Origin: Psococerastis gibbosa
Lineage: Eukaryota > Arthropoda > Insecta > Psocodea > Psocidae
NCBI GenBank assembly: GCA_963971405.1
Contig: OZ020486.1
Span: 3,534,001-3,598,000, forward strand
Direction of reading: 5' to 3'
Length of the DNA: 64,000 nt
Positions 10,215 through 21,990 of this stretch are shown one piece after another. Under the pieces are notes generated by a model. It saw only the letters and a program-made list of their open reading frames with translations, ran no database searches and had not been told where the DNA came from. The stretch's first letter is position 1. Each line of letters begins with the position of its first letter. Position numbers and translations under genes: made by a program.

Positions 10215-12519
10215 TCAAGAGTCCATCATTGGCGTGTGAGGCTCAATTTTAATAGGGGGTGACAAAGTCGAAACAGAAGAGGGTGACAGGGGTTCCGGGG
10301 GTGTCTCCAACGGACCCACCCCTGCGTCTAAACTCAAGTCTCGCACATTGCCCGGCAAATAATCCTTCCAGCTTCGAAACAAATACCGCGTAAATTTTCT
10401 CAACTGTCGAAATTTACAATAAGTCGCTCCTTCCGCCGATTCAAGCTGCTGGGTCTGGATTAGAAAGCCCTTCTCTTTGAAAGTTTGCTCCAATTTCTCT
10501 CTTGCTAGCGATTTCCTTGATCTGCGAGGCCGTTTTCCATGACCTTCCTCCCCATGGCTATTATCATCCCTTAGAAATTCAGACCCCGCAGGGCTAGGTG
10601 CAGTTCCCAACGAACCATCTTCCGAGTCGTCGTCTTCGAGGTTATCAGTCATATGCTCTCGTAACATCGGTAAAACATCTTCCATTTTTCTGGCCTTGTT
10701 TTTTTTAACACTCGGTGTTGCCACCGGGGGTATAGCAGGCGTTGGCATTTGTACGTTAAAGGACGCGTCGAAAAAGTTTGACTGTCCTACCTCTTCCGAT
10801 ATTTTCTCGCCGCTGCCCAAAGCTGATGCGGTCAGGAAAACCCCCGATGGAGAACACCCCGTGTTTTCCTGACACTGCTGAAGGCTTTCCCGCGGAAAAT
10901 ACTCGTAGCCTCTCATTGACTTGTCTCCTGTACCTGAATAATACCTGAAATTACCACCCGCATCAACACTAAGCATTTTCTTCTCCTGCAAACTAGGCTT
11001 CGCTCCGCCCGTAAATTTAAACTTACAGATACTTACTTCGGTTGTCGGGTTGGACGTGTTCTCTGGCGGTACTGGAGGTATAAATATGGCAGATCGCTTT
11101 CTTTTTGCTATTACCTGAGCTGCATTTGTGTCTGTCCGTGTCGGCATTCTTTTTTGCTTAGGTTTTATTGATTTCAACGGTTTCTTTTCGAGAGCCGCAA
11201 CCGGTGGCTTTGCTGAATTTAGTTTTTGATAATATAGTTCTGGAAACAGTGGCATTGACGGGCAAAAATAATTGCTACCTGGCCAGTACGTGGTAGGATC
11301 GTTCGGTGAAGGCAAAGGCGTTTTATCCGTTACTTTGGTTAGAGTTACTTGGTTTCCAAGATTGACACAACTTTCATCATCTGACGATTCTCTAAGTTCA
11401 GTTGTTACAAGATTAAAAGGAGTAAGATCAACATCATCTGTACAATCTTCATCGTCTTCCGATTCCAAATCAATAATCTCCTTCTTAATCTCTACAGAAT
11501 CTTGAATTTTTGGCGGAAGTTCCGGCGATTTTGCTTCATAAACATTTCCATGTTTCCGCGATAATTTGATTTTCAATGACTTTAAATCCCTAAGGCAGAG
11601 ATTTAGCGGTTCTTCAATGTTATTGTCAGCTTTCGTCAAAGCCTGGGTCTTGCCACGAGCTTCTTGAGTTAGCCGTTTTTCTAATAGTGAGTTTATTATT
11701 CTGTTTTGCACTTCTGTGTGGTTTATTAACCCAGACACCGTTGGTAATGGGGATTCTACTTGTGGACGAATTGAAGTGGCACTAGAGTTACCGTGGGGAG
11801 CTTTAAATTTCGGCGCTTTAGCGGGTGGTTTCTCCGCAAAACTATTCGGTGCACCAGGAAAAATCTGACCATAATTCTTATAAATTAAATGACAAATATC
11901 AGCTTTCTTCGGTTTCCTTCCCCGCCTTGGTTTAATCCCGTCTAACGTAATTTCACCCATATACGGCAAATCCGAATAGTTCATAATTCGTCCGCTAGAT
12001 GGTATCGCCTTGGTTTTGGGTGGTTTTGACGGTTTAATTGGGGCAATGACTTTTTCCTGCCGATCAACCCTATTTATTTCGATTTGGTTTGATAAAAGAT
12101 TTTCTAGAAATGCTTTGTTTTGACTTAGATCTATATTGAGATTGGGGAACCCATCTCCTAACAGTCCTGGTGTGGGCCAAGCGGCTTCCCTAACATTTTG
12201 TTGCAGTCTTTTTGCGTCTTTCTTGACTCCGTCACTTTCTATACCTAAATGTGGATTTTCTCCTTCCCAAAAGTTGAACTCGTCTGTTTCGGGCGTAGGA
12301 TCTTCCTGGGTTGATGTTGTATTTAGAAGAGAATCTAATGTGGGGAACTCTGCATCGGCAGCTGCTGCTTCACCGGACATTTTGGCTGTCTTTTTGGCTT
12401 TGTTTAGTCTGTTCTCGTTGAGTCTCCGCTTCTTTTCTTGCTGTTTGTAATGTTTGAGGTACTCTGGCGGTAGTGCTTGATGATGGAACTTTAGCTTCCA
12501 TCTTGACTTTCGTCTTCCT
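10215..12519 (-). CDS. Large nuclear-type regulatory protein, last coding exon
   Basis: One long exon of about 768 codons ending at a TGA-adjacent C-terminus (…HTPMMDS). I place its 5' border at 12519, where 'tttcttgcag' is a strong acceptor; the frame then joins the exon at 12939-13019 in phase. The frame continues upstream to an ATG at 12560, but that part lies in intron. An internal Met at about 12380 (MSGEAAAADAEFP) is an alternative start. Visible features in order: basic KSRWKLKFHHQALPPEYLKH; Lys/Arg-rich coil; AT-hook-like PRRGRKPKKADICHLIYKNYG; PLNLC, close to the CtBP-binding PxDLS motif; an acidic Ser patch; SUMO-type sites KKEIID and IKIEP; basic KRPRRSRKSLAREKLEQTFK; and CKFRQLRKFTRYLFRSWKDY near the end. 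It has no enzyme motif and no zinc fingers. I infer a nuclear cofactor conserved in insects; the family is unknown to me. Confidence 0.85.
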
Positions 12520-12938
12520 CTGCAAGAAATTGAGGATTTTGTTTTAAACATATGTAACAAGCAAGTAAATAGTCTTATATAAATTCGTAATTTTTCAGAT
12601 TGTGTGACATTACCAGAGCCATGGGAGAAAACAAATAGTAGCTACTATAGAGCATGCATATTCTATTGGCATACGTGAGGACAACTCAGGATATGATGAA
12701 AATTACTATGCTTTTGAAACAGAATGCTGTTGATGTTAATCAGTGCGGGTGAGTGTCTTAGTTCCTTTTTCCATTTATCTTTTCAGTAAACTGACTGCTT
12801 TAGATGACAATATTATGCCATGAACATACAATATAGCAAGTTTGGGTTAAGTTTAACTGGTTCCTTTGAATTCTAAATGGTTGTGCTGGGGGTTGACTTG
12901 TAAAGTTATTTTGGTTCATTTATAATACTATTTCTTAC
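12520..12938 (-). other. Intron of the large nuclear-protein gene
   Basis: Runs from donor gtaagaaat (minus strand, next to 12939) to acceptor tttcttgcag next to 12519. AT-rich, with no other gene seen in it. Confidence 0.7.
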
Positions 12939-13019
12939 CTTGTCGCTGGCTGCTTAGCGGGCGCACGTTGCTTACGCCCTAATGCACCGTCTGTGGCTCC
13001 CCCATACTCTGTTTCCGTT
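12939..13019 (-). CDS. Upstream coding exon of the large nuclear-protein gene
   Basis: An 81-bp exon between acceptor 'tatttttag' and donor 'gtaagaa'. It encodes TETEYGGATDGALGRKQRAP followed by AKQPAT and leaves two bases (AG). These join the first base of the next exon to give Arg, producing a continuous basic stretch (KQPATRGRRKSRWK). One base at its 5' end belongs to a codon begun in a further upstream exon that I could not find, so the true start of the protein lies beyond this exon. Confidence 0.75.
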
Positions 13020-13189
13020 CTAAAAATATAATGAATTGTTTGTCACAACATTTACTCAATAAATGGTTTCTTTTTCTAGTAAAAATAATATGATAGTGGA
13101 AATCAAGGGGAATTTAATGGTTGATGGCTGCGCTGTCTACCAACAGGCCTATGGTAGTACTCGGGGCTATTACCCAGTACAATACTCTA

Positions 13190-13480
13190 ATACTTACAGC
13201 CGGTGGGTAGCAGTGGTGGATGTGTCGAAATTAGCCTCCATGTGGGGTGGCGACTTGGCTGTAAGGGGGGAGACGGACAGCAGAGGCGTCTGCACAGGCG
13301 GGAGGACGTCTATCACAGTCATGTCGTCATCTGCACACCGCTACTTGCGCCTATGTACCTGAAACAAATTAGTGTACATGTAGCAGTGGCGGTAGTGTCG
13401 GAATTGTACGGGGAGGAGGCACAGGCGTGTGCACAGGCGGGAGGACGTTTATCACAGTCATGTCGTCATCTATGTACCTG
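13190..13480 (+). repeat. Imperfect tandem repeat, two units
   Basis: 'cacaggcgggaggacgt' followed by 'tatcacagtcatgtcgtcat' occurs at about 13295 and again at about 13435. Each is preceded by 'gtagcagtgg.gg...tgtcg' and a G-rich run. Two overlapping open frames here come from the repeat and show no known motif. Confidence 0.55.
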
Positions 13481-13841
13481 AAGCAAGTTAATATACAGGG
13501 TGAGTCAGACCATTCATACCTTGCAATTTTCACGGTCAATATAGACTAGAAAATTTGGTTTTGGGGCAATTTTTTTAATGGCAAGTCGGGGGTTTTCGGT
13601 GAAAGGGGAGCCTCAGGCTCGTGTCTTCACAATTTCAGCATTTGCTGAAAAACTGACAGTTCCCATTGTGTCACGTTGTACATAATTGAAAGCCATTTTT
13701 TTAGTCTGTGGCTTAAGGTGACTATGAAATCGAACCAACCGTGAACGAATGAAATGATCCCACTAATATAATCCAGGTATTCCAAATAATTAAAAATACT
13801 CGTCTAAAAATGGCACATAACTGACCTAACACATAGATAGA

Positions 13842-14691
13842 AAAGAACCGGTCCGAGTTTACTCGAATATGCTTTCCAATTAATAATTAGTAGGTTGAGA
13901 AAATGTGTAATATCATGGAAAATAATTTTCTACGGTTAAATTTCCGATATCTCGGAGGTGGGGGGTTGTCCACCTGACGCCACTGGAGGTGAGGTAAATT
14001 CTAGATAGGTCAGACCAACACATTTAACCACACAGTAATAATGGCAGGGTACGCAATGCGTTTGAAGTGAATTTTCTATAATTATTTTTTCAAAAAACAT
14101 TTTTTGCACAAAACCAAATACTTTTTTTGGGAAAGCAACCTGTCCGGTTTCGTTACTCAATTTAGCACCTAAAACATGCCTGAAGGTAGAAATCATCAAG
14201 GTTCCGCAGAAAAATGATTTTTTAGTCATTTTTCATGGAAATTGAGTTATTTTTATTTTTTTAACCCCATAAGCAAACTATCAAGGGGCAAGCGACCCCT
14301 CGCATTTTATCAACATTAATAACGACTACATTATATGTGAATTTAAAAGAAATCGTTGGAGTCGTTTTTGAGAAATATTTTTTTTAGACAATTTTTTGGA
14401 GTTTTTTGAGAATAAACCCCCCCCCCCAAATCGAGTTAGCCCAAAATAAAAAAAATATTTGCGAGGTATGATTTATGTAAACCTACATGCAAAATTTCAT
14501 CAAAATCTACCGAGTAGTTTGCCCGGAAATCGATGAACAGACAGACAGACAGAGCCACAGTCAGACATTTCGTAAAAACCACTTTTCTGGGTTCCTGGGA
14601 CCTTAAAACGTGTAAATCCGTTGAAATCTCGGAATCGAAAATTTCGACCGTCACAAAGCTTTCCTTATACTACGTATAAATTGGAAAGCAA
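13842..14691 (-). repeat. Dispersed repeat DR2, near full-length copy
   Basis: Reverse of the copies at 23120 and 57589. On the minus strand it begins 'gctttccaatttatacgtag', continues through a translatable MTVEIFDSEISTDLHVLRSQ region and a short TCTG array, and ends 'cgagtaaactcggaccggtt'. Some short frames stay similar between copies, but each copy holds stops soon after. Confidence 0.75.
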
Positions 14692-15053
14692 AAAGATTAC
14701 CGGCCATTACTAAGAATGTCTACGAAACGTCTTCATCTTCGTCATCATTAGACTTCGATAGAAGAGGCGTTTAAAGAGGAAGAAAACTAAAAAAGCGACC
14801 TTTAAATGGTTGTGCTAAACCTCAAGTCTTCGTATAATTCATTGCATTAATTGGAAAACAACAGAACTCCGGCGTTGTAAGTTCTGCGCATCCGACTCGC
14901 AATCTAAATAGCTTGATTTTGGCCATATTAGGCATATGGTGAGAACCACCTGCTTACACGAGGAAACTGTATACTATCATAATAGCAAATAAAACTTAAT
15001 TTAACAGTGATTTTCTTTCTATTGTGAGGTTGTTTTAAGGTCTTCTGCAGCGC

Positions 15054-15391
15054 TATTATGGCGATTTGGGATTGACGTAACGCCGGAGTTTATTCAATTG
15101 TTTTAAACAAATGAGTGCAAAATGCGCGGGAAATTCAAATTGATAAATTAATCTTCGGCTATATTTTTGGTGAGTTTTCAATTTTTTCTCTTTTAGATGT
15201 AGGCACATTAATTAATATTCTTATTATATTTCCTTCAATTATAAAACAATGCTACCTACCATTCTCTTGTGTTCCAATAATTCATTAATTTGAATTTCCC
15301 GCGCATATTTTAACACCGTCACGTGACACCTTACTAATGCGGTATTAAAAAATAAACCCCGGTGTTACGTTAATCCCAAATCGCCGTAATA
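15054..15391. mobile_element. TIR element (MITE), 338 bp
   Basis: Termini TATTATGGCGATTTGGGATT and its inverse, followed by a related 'gtaac.ccgg.gttta' block. An inner inverted pair, 'gcgcgggaaattcaaatt' and 'aatttgaatttcccgcgc', adds to the palindrome. Similar but shorter ends bound the element at 30824-31255. Confidence 0.75.
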
Positions 15392-15849
15392 GGGCTGATG
15401 GACTCCTGCAGATTTGCTGGGATTTAAGACATGATTTGGGCTATATGGACTTACGGTCATCGCCGTCAATGAAGTATTGTCGGAAATTTATTTATTTTAT
15501 CTTAAATGTAGTTGTCAAATTTCTGGTCAGTACACAATTATTATTATTATTATTTAAGCAGCGATTGGTGAATGTTCCATGCAAAAATTCACTCGTCATC
15601 TTGCGGTTCAATCTAAATTTGTTCATTATACGGTAGCGAAATAGCGTTAATCAAGGCCCCTAACTGGCAAATGTCAACATACTTGCTGGCAAACCTATAT
15701 TTTAGGTTAACATATGATAATCTAATATGTATACGATATTAATGTGTCGATCGTTGGCATGACAAGTAACCTACTTATAAATTAATAACTTGATTCGAGT
15801 TTGTCGGGCTCAGGTCAACAAAACCTACGCACTCTTCTCATTGCCAGCC

Positions 15850-16600
15850 AAGATAAGACTATATATTTCTGGTACCGACATAAAATTCTCATGTAGCGTG
15901 AATCCGTGCAGCACAAAGAAATGTAGAATTCGGTTTCAGGCCTTGGTGGGCCCGTTTTGGCCAAAATTAGAGTTTATCAGGACTCATGGTTAAATAAACA
16001 ATTAGACTATATTGCCTAAGACTATGTTGAGTTAATACCCGGGCATGTTTTTTTGGCTGAGCCAAGGGGCCAAAAAAGACTACATTTCTGGTACATAGTT
16101 TTTTGTACAATACAATACAATACAAAAATTAGAGTCCCTGACCAGCCAGAACGGATCGACCGTGTCAAACAAAAATAGCCACCCGAGAGGGTTTTGTACG
16201 AAAGAAGGTGGAGGTACTTAGATAGTCCAGCTCCTGGGGTCGTACTCATCCAAATTATATGGTGAGGCGTCAATAAGTCTGTTCTTAATGTGTGTTCTAC
16301 TTAATGTATGTTCTACTTTGTAGTGCATATCCTTGTGATACAAAGCAATGTAGAATACAGCAGGTGAGCTTATTCGGTTTCAAGACTTTTTGGGCACTTT
16401 CTGAATAAATTCGAGTTTGTCAGAACTCGTTGTTAATACTGGACATGTTTTTTTGACTGAGCCAAGGGGCTAAAAAGACTACATTTCTGGTACGGTACAT
16501 ACTTTTTTGTAGCGCATATCTTTGTAATGCAAAGAAACGTAGAATACAATAGAATTTCAGAGATTTTTGGTCACTTTTTGGCTGTAATATGTAAACGTAC
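15850..16600 (+). repeat. Tandem repeat of about 400 bp, three partial units
   Basis: The series 'gtagcgcatat..ttgtga', 'acaaagaaatgtagaat', 'tcggtttcaggacttttggg', 'gagtttgtcagaactc', 'catgtttttttg.ctgagcc' and 'gactacatttctggtac' recurs at about 15865, 16035-16440 and 16441-16600. The middle unit is interrupted by a foldback-element arm. Confidence 0.6.
16107..16290. mobile_element. Single arm of the 5.1-kb foldback element
   Basis: Matches 5085-5260 closely, including 'gccacccgagagggttttgt' and 'ccagctcctggggtcgtact'. The second arm is absent. It sits inside the tandem repeat unit at 16035-16440. Confidence 0.75.
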
Positions 16601-17189
16601 AAGTACTACATGTACTACCACCTCGCCATAGAAGTCGAAACTACCGTGCCAATCTAAATTTCCAATTCCATTGAATGAACTAAAAAAATTCAGCTTATCC
16701 GGGCAATCCTGATAATCCCAATTAATAATGAATATGAAAACGTCAGTTAAAAAGTCAATTTATAATAAAAAACTAACCATCGAAAGTTTCGGCCTCTTTC
16801 TTGACTGGCAACTACTCTATTTGGTATGCTTTGGTTATCACCTGCGTTTTCGCCATGCCTGTGAAAGTAAGGTAGTAAGGTACCCACTAAGGTTGAGGGT
16901 AATTTCATTCTATGACAAATCTCAAACTCCTTCCTGTTCATATTTCACTTCGTTAGGCACCTATTAGGATACGCATGTGCCTAAGTAAACCCTAGTAGCT
17001 TGTCAAGTGAAATGAAATAAATAAATGAATTGTGCCTTTATACTTTGAGCCTCAGCTTGTGGATTCTGTTGAAATGAAATGAAATGAAATATCGTCTTTA
17101 TTTTCAGGTGAGCTCTGTTAGAGAGACATAAAGTATAAACTTTGTATTAGGCTCAAAATATAAAGAAACTAAATGCTAAACACATGAAG

Positions 17190-18620
17190 GCTCAGGAAGA
17201 AGACGAAAATTCTGTATACCGCAACGCCTGCAAAGGTACTTAGTGATAAAAACGACACCTCATATGTATACCGCAACGCCTGCAAAGATACTTAGTGATA
17301 AAAAGGACACCTCATATTAAAAAGACAACGACAGGGAACCCCAATGAAAGAGTTACAGTATACTCGTATTCCGGGGACCTTTTAAAGTTAACCACCGAGC
17401 TTTTCACTGGAGATGATACCTCATGTCCAAAAGCAGGGAAATTCAGGCTGGTAAAGAAGAGGACCTTAGCACCTCTTCCATAAAAACTGATAGCAATAAG
17501 AATGTTGACACCTATGGTAAAGGCCACGAGGTTAATTTTGGCGAACGGAGGGATAGATAATTAAGTTACTAGAAAAAACAACGATGTTGGTTATGAATTG
17601 CAGTTAAGGGACTAAATAAAACTAAATCAAAACCTTTCAACCTTGAACTGCAAAAGAATAAGGCTAACTTATCAGAAGTAAGACTGAGAAACAGATATAA
17701 AGCTCAAAACAAACTCGGTCACCGGTCGTTTGAAATGTGCACTACTTGTACGAGTAGTATGAAGAAGAGGACGAATATGCACAAAAGGAAACAAAGTTGG
17801 GGAACCAGCGGGCAAATAAGAGGTGCCCAACTATAAGATACAAATTAGTGAAAGAGATCAAAATTTGAATTTAGTATTAAGTGACTAACTTTAACGACTA
17901 ATTTCTTTTATAATTAATTCAGAAAGATTGAGAGTGAATATTGTTGCTGAATTAAACAATTTTTTTTTAACCTTTAATCGCATACAAACAATTTAATGAA
18001 TGTATCCGATTGACCTCTTCAGTCGCCTCTGTAGGTTAGTACCCGTGTTGAGTTACGACACGTCTCAGATCGCATGGCGTGTAAAGACTCGCACAAGTGC
18101 AAGCACGTTACCACCTGGCCATCGAAGTCGATATGTAAGCAAACTTACCGGTAAATGTAGCTTACAGCAAGAAGGCGAATAATTATACAGTATATACCTT
18201 AACACCCGAAAAGGCACTTACGATTAAGTACAAAAGGGAACAAGGAGCAAAAACGGGGAACCCAAGACTAATGTATGGGTATCTAATTAATCTACAAATT
18301 AGTGATAGAATCAACAATTTCAATTGAGTATTAAGTGATTAAGTTAAACGATTAATTGTACCGTTCCCCTAAAGTAAATTAAGAAATCAGCAGTAAAAGT
18401 GCAAGCCAAATTAAAAAAAAAAAAAACAAGTAAACAAGCTTACCGGTAAATGTATTGCTTACAGTCCAGTAAGAAGACGAAAACGCAGTATTTACCGTAA
18501 CACCCGAAAAGGCACTTAATGATACAAAGGACACCTCATATCCAAAAGGAATCTCAGCAGGTACAATATTCTTAAAGGGGGAACCTTAAAGCTTGACACC
18601 GAGCCTTAAATGCATTGTAA
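17190..18620 (+). repeat. Cluster of related short repeats
   Basis: Two adjacent 64-bp units at about 17212-17315 share 'ataccgcaacgcctgcaaag' and 'acttagtgataaaaa.gaca'. Diverged relatives with 'aacacccgaaaaggcactta' lie at about 18200 and 18500. The block 'cttaccggtaaatgta...cagcaagaag' also occurs at about 18145 and 18440. A tandem family that has partly decayed. Confidence 0.5.
17965..18150 (-). repeat. Dispersed repeat DR4
   Basis: On the minus strand it starts 'ggccaggtggtaacgtgctt', continues 'gcacttgtgcgagtc' and 'gacgtgtcgtaactcaac', and ends 'gcgattaaaggttaaaaaaa'. The A-rich 3' end and a weak A-box-like head (one mismatch) suggest a SINE. Other copies lie at 28780, 29895 and 48390. 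Confidence 0.6.
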
Positions 18621-18867
18621 TAATGGACCGAACTCCGTCAAGTCAAAACACAAACAAATGCACAACCATAGAAAACTCTAAACTGGATCAAAATAGTGCT
18701 TACACCAAAGACCGAGGCGGAACTGCCGGTTTTGGAAATACCGTCGGGCTGGACGGTCGCTGAGTAAGCTAAGTGTAGGCCTGCTCTGGTCATATAAAAA
18801 TAACAGACTCTCGCGGCAGAGTTACACCATCTAATTTTAACCGAGTTTTATGTCGAAGATGCGTTCT

Positions 18868-19530
18868 ATACAAAAGCGCTGCTTATACTCTCTCGAGAGG
18901 GTATGGTGTTACAGTTTGGCTCGTCGATGCCTTTTCTTTATTTGGATGCTAAGTTTCGATCTTAGTTGCTGTTTTCAGTAGTCTTGGATGTTGGCCAATG
19001 GTCTCGTTCCTAGAAACCCACTATACCTGATTTCTCCGTCGTATACTGTCTAGAGGGAGTAATAGCAACCCACTATGCACACCTGATTTTTACATTCAAT
19101 TCCAAAAGCGCTGCTTGTATTCTCGAGAAGGTACGGGGTTACAGTTTAGGATTTCATTTCTTTATTTGGATGCTAAGTTTCGGTCTTAGTTGCTGTTTTC
19201 AGTACTGTTGGATGTTGGCCAATGGTTTTGTTCCTACAAGTCAACTATACCTGTTTCTCCGGCCAATATTTGAAGTAGTTTCTGCGAATACTGTACAGAG
19301 GGTACCTGATGTTTTACATTCAGTTCCAAAAGCGCTGCTTGTATACTCTCGAGAAGGTACAGTTTAGCTGAGTTTGGCTGAGGATGCCATTTCTATACTT
19401 GGATGCTAAGGTTTGGTCTTAGTTGCGGTTTTCAGTTTTGTTGATTTTGTTCCTAGAAGTCTATTATACCTACTTCTCCAGTGATATTGTTCCCTGAAAT
19501 ACATTGTAGCTGACTACAGGGGTGTTATAC
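18868..19530 (+). repeat. Tandem array, three units of about 200-240 bp
   Basis: Three head-to-tail units start near 18868, 19105 and 19325. Each holds 'caaaagcgctgctt.tat', 'ctcgaga.ggta', 'ttggatgctaag.tt', 'ggtcttagttgc.gtttt' and 'tgttcctag.a..c.actata'. Units differ by many substitutions and small indels, so the array is old. No coding function is seen. Confidence 0.75.
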
Positions 19531-19619
19531 TGCGTGACTGTTACAGAATTCACGAGCAAAAGTACTGATTGCACTGTCTCCCAGGTTTGGTGGTACAGTT
19601 AACTTTGGCTGCAGAGGTA

Positions 19620-19765
19620 ACGTCCTCGTTATAACCGAAATTAGGGGACATAGAAAGACTGGACATAGAAAGACTTGGCTTCGGATTCGAGCAAACGATC
19701 TACGCCTAACCGGGGCGGGCGTCGTATTAACCGCTGCACCATTATATCCTCTAATTTCGGTTATA
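19620..19765 (-). mobile_element. SINE-B copy
   Basis: On the minus strand: 'ggtgcagcggttaata' (A-box region), 'cgccccggttaggcgtagat', 'attcgaatcc'-like B box (diverged), then 'aagtctttctatgtcc' and 'taatttcggttataacgagg'. The arrangement matches SINE-B at 26359, 37440, 46800 and 53250. Confidence 0.65.
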
Positions 19766-19849
19766 AATATAATTAGTTGAATTGGTGCATTTTTAAACAT
19801 GATTGTAACGATTTCCCCGTTAGTCGTATTTTTTTTCCAATTGGTGGAC

Positions 19850-19880
19850 GGACGGACGGACGGACAGGGGGGGGGGGTGC
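19850..19880 (+). repeat. Simple repeat (GGAC)n followed by poly-G
   Basis: 'gacggacggacggacggaca' runs into ten G residues. Simple sequence with no other role visible. Confidence 0.8.
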
Positions 19881-20269
19881 GATTGACGCCAAATGACGCC
19901 CCCCGAGATAATCATTAATAAAGTAGTTTGTTTTGTCCACTATTTGCATAAACATATATTTGTAAAAATCGAAGAGACTCGGTGTTTTGTTATCTGAAAC
20001 TCCTTGTCTGAAAGATATCAACGTTTATATTGGTAATATGAACTATTTTATTATGTGTCGCATAAAGTGCGTGGGAGTTGGAAGGGGCAGCGATCGATGA
20101 CGGACGAATTGTCTCAACATCACCTCGCACATCCGACATTATTTTAAATTTTGCTTATTCTTCGGAAACTGGAGTAGTAGTCTAGTTGGTTGAGAACTGG
20201 TAACGGAAACCGGAAGGTCGATCTTTGACTAAAAGGGGAAAAACTTACCCCTACCCTGGGTCTATATTA

Positions 20270-20435
20270 TTACTTTCCTATTTATACGTTAGTATAAGGA
20301 AAGCCGAAAGTAAGGAAATTACTACCCAGACTTTGAGATTTCAACGGACTGACACGATACACGTCCTTGATGTCAGCCTACACCAGCTACAGGCGATAAT
20401 AGACAAGTTGAGACAAGCTTACCATTAACAAAATG
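20270..20435 (+). repeat. Dispersed repeat DR1, partial copy
   Basis: 'ttgatgtcagcctacaccag', 'caggcgataatagacaag' and 'gagacaagcttaccattaac' match the DR1 core. It directly precedes a DR3 copy at 20451, as happens near other DR elements. Confidence 0.6.
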
Positions 20436-20450
20436 TACTTTGTTTGTTTT

Positions 20451-20815
20451 CCAACGCCTGCTTTCAGAGTTTCTGCTTTAAGCAACCCTGTCAGCCTGGC
20501 GAGGGGAGTACAGTGCTTATTACCTTAAGGCACCGTAAGGACAGGCTCCTTCACCTAAGGGGGAAGGGGAGTTGACTAACAGAGTGGACCTCCTGGTTAT
20601 AGTGGATTTCGAACCACTTGGGGAACATAGTAAAGTCACACAATTAATTCGGAGGTGACCAGAACTCGACACGCTCTTAGAATGACTAGTAGTCTCAGCG
20701 AGTTATCATGTCCCACCATGTTCCCCTGCCAATGTTGTGAACACTATCAGGTTTGCTGCAGTTTAGAACAGGCTCTGTTCTCGTGGATTCAATTTGGTAT
20801 GCCCGTTGGCTATTA
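20451..20815 (+). repeat. Dispersed repeat DR3, near full length
   Basis: Uninterrupted copy: 'tttctgctttaagcaaccct', 'ttacttaag-like gcacc', 'aggggagttgactaacagag', 'gtggatttcgaaccacttgg', 'cccaccatgttcccctgcca'. Used to define the insertion site in the 1.2-2.5 kb copy. Confidence 0.75.
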
Positions 20816-21327
20816 ACACAATGTAGCAGTGGTAAGTATTACTTGCTTGTACGCACAGTATATATTGTAATATACAGCCGTATTAAATTTGGCGGACAGG
20901 TTATGACTTAAGTCACCAGGTATGGGATTTAGTTCTGGTTGATGTGAGGTGTGAATCACGGAGTGGAAATGATACGGGCACTACAGACCTCGGGGCATAT
21001 GGGAGGAGGTAGGGCCGAAGACCTGCCATGGATGACTCAACTGCAAAACGGTATTGATGGCCAATATATGGGTGGAAATATGCCCAAGTCACGCGACAGA
21101 CAAACGGTATCCAGTTCTTAGGATGGGCATAATGTAGAACTCATAAAATAAGACGTATACATGTATGCAGCAAGAGTAAAAGGTAATAAAAAAATATAAA
21201 GGTGTTCGTAGCCTATCCAGTGGTTGGGAACCCCTGACTCCAGGAGCCAGCCCTTGCTCCAGGGAGCATTTCGGCTGGCTCCGGCATGACACCGCAGTTC
21301 AATGAAAAATTGCATGTGAAATGCTTA

Positions 21328-21489
21328 GGCGGGTATTCCACATACGTCAATCGTCAATGAAAAATTGAAAAATGACGTTTTAGCAGACATTAAAGACATA
21401 TTAAAAATTCTGCTACCACGTCAATTTACGTCATTGTTACGTCATTTTTCAATTTTTCATTGACGATTGACGTATGTGGAGTACCCGCC
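21328..21489. mobile_element. Tourist-like MITE (M4)
   Basis: 162 bp, almost fully palindromic. Ends GGCGGGTATTCCACATACGT and its inverse; the interior carries 'cgttttagcagacattaaag' and 'ttctgctaccacgtc'. Nearly identical to M7 in the phosphatase intron except for the outer tip (GGCGGGT here, GGCGCCC there). Confidence 0.85.
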
Positions 21490-21589
21490 TAAGAAATATT
21501 CCATGTTGCAACATTGTTTTCGATCATTCCCCCAGGGAGACCCCACGACCCATCGTTTGTTGTGTATAATGTCGTATGTAGTCCAGTCG

Positions 21590-21655
21590 ACGCAATAATT
21601 TAATGAAAGTTTCACTCTGAATTGGGTCGTCACTTTCCAATGCATAATAATAGAA
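21590..21655. mobile_element. Half copy of the foldback element at 49379
   Basis: 'ttaatgaaagtttcactctg' and 'aattgggtcgtcactttcca' match one arm of the 49379-49487 element. The inverse arm is missing. Confidence 0.5.
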
Positions 21656-21720
21656 TAGAATACATTTTATAACCTACTATACATCATTGCAAGACCAAAA
21701 CCCAATTAAGAGATTTTTTT

Positions 21721-21990
21721 CAAAAAGAGGAGTGTAGTTGAATGACAGGGTGGACCTCCTGATAATAGTGGATTCCGAACCACTTGGGGGAACATAGTAA
21801 AGTCACACAATTAATTTGGAGGGGGGCAAGACTCAATACGCACTTAGACAGACTGGTAGTCTCAGCGCGTTATCAAGTCCCACCCATGTTCCCCTGCCAA
21901 CGTTGAGCACACTACCAAGTTTGCTGCAGTTTGGAACAGGCTTTGTTCTGGTTGTTTGAACTTGGTGTGACGGTTGGCACAATCATAATA
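21721..21990 (+). repeat. Dispersed repeat DR3, partial
   Basis: Contains 'gacagggtggacctcctgat', 'gtggattccgaaccacttgg' and 'cccatgttcccctgccaacg'. It lacks the 5' part present at 20451. Confidence 0.7.

Noticed and set aside
11272-12450. Plus-strand frames of 77 and 104 aa across the large minus-strand exon
   Set aside because: Antisense shadows of the real coding strand.
13063-13481. Overlapping frames of 99 and 92 aa
   Set aside because: Produced by a G-rich tandem repeat; no similarity to known proteins and no splice support.
17190-18620. Regularly spaced short repeats as a CRISPR-like array
   Set aside because: Units are irregular, spacers are not unique or of constant length, and the window is clearly eukaryotic.
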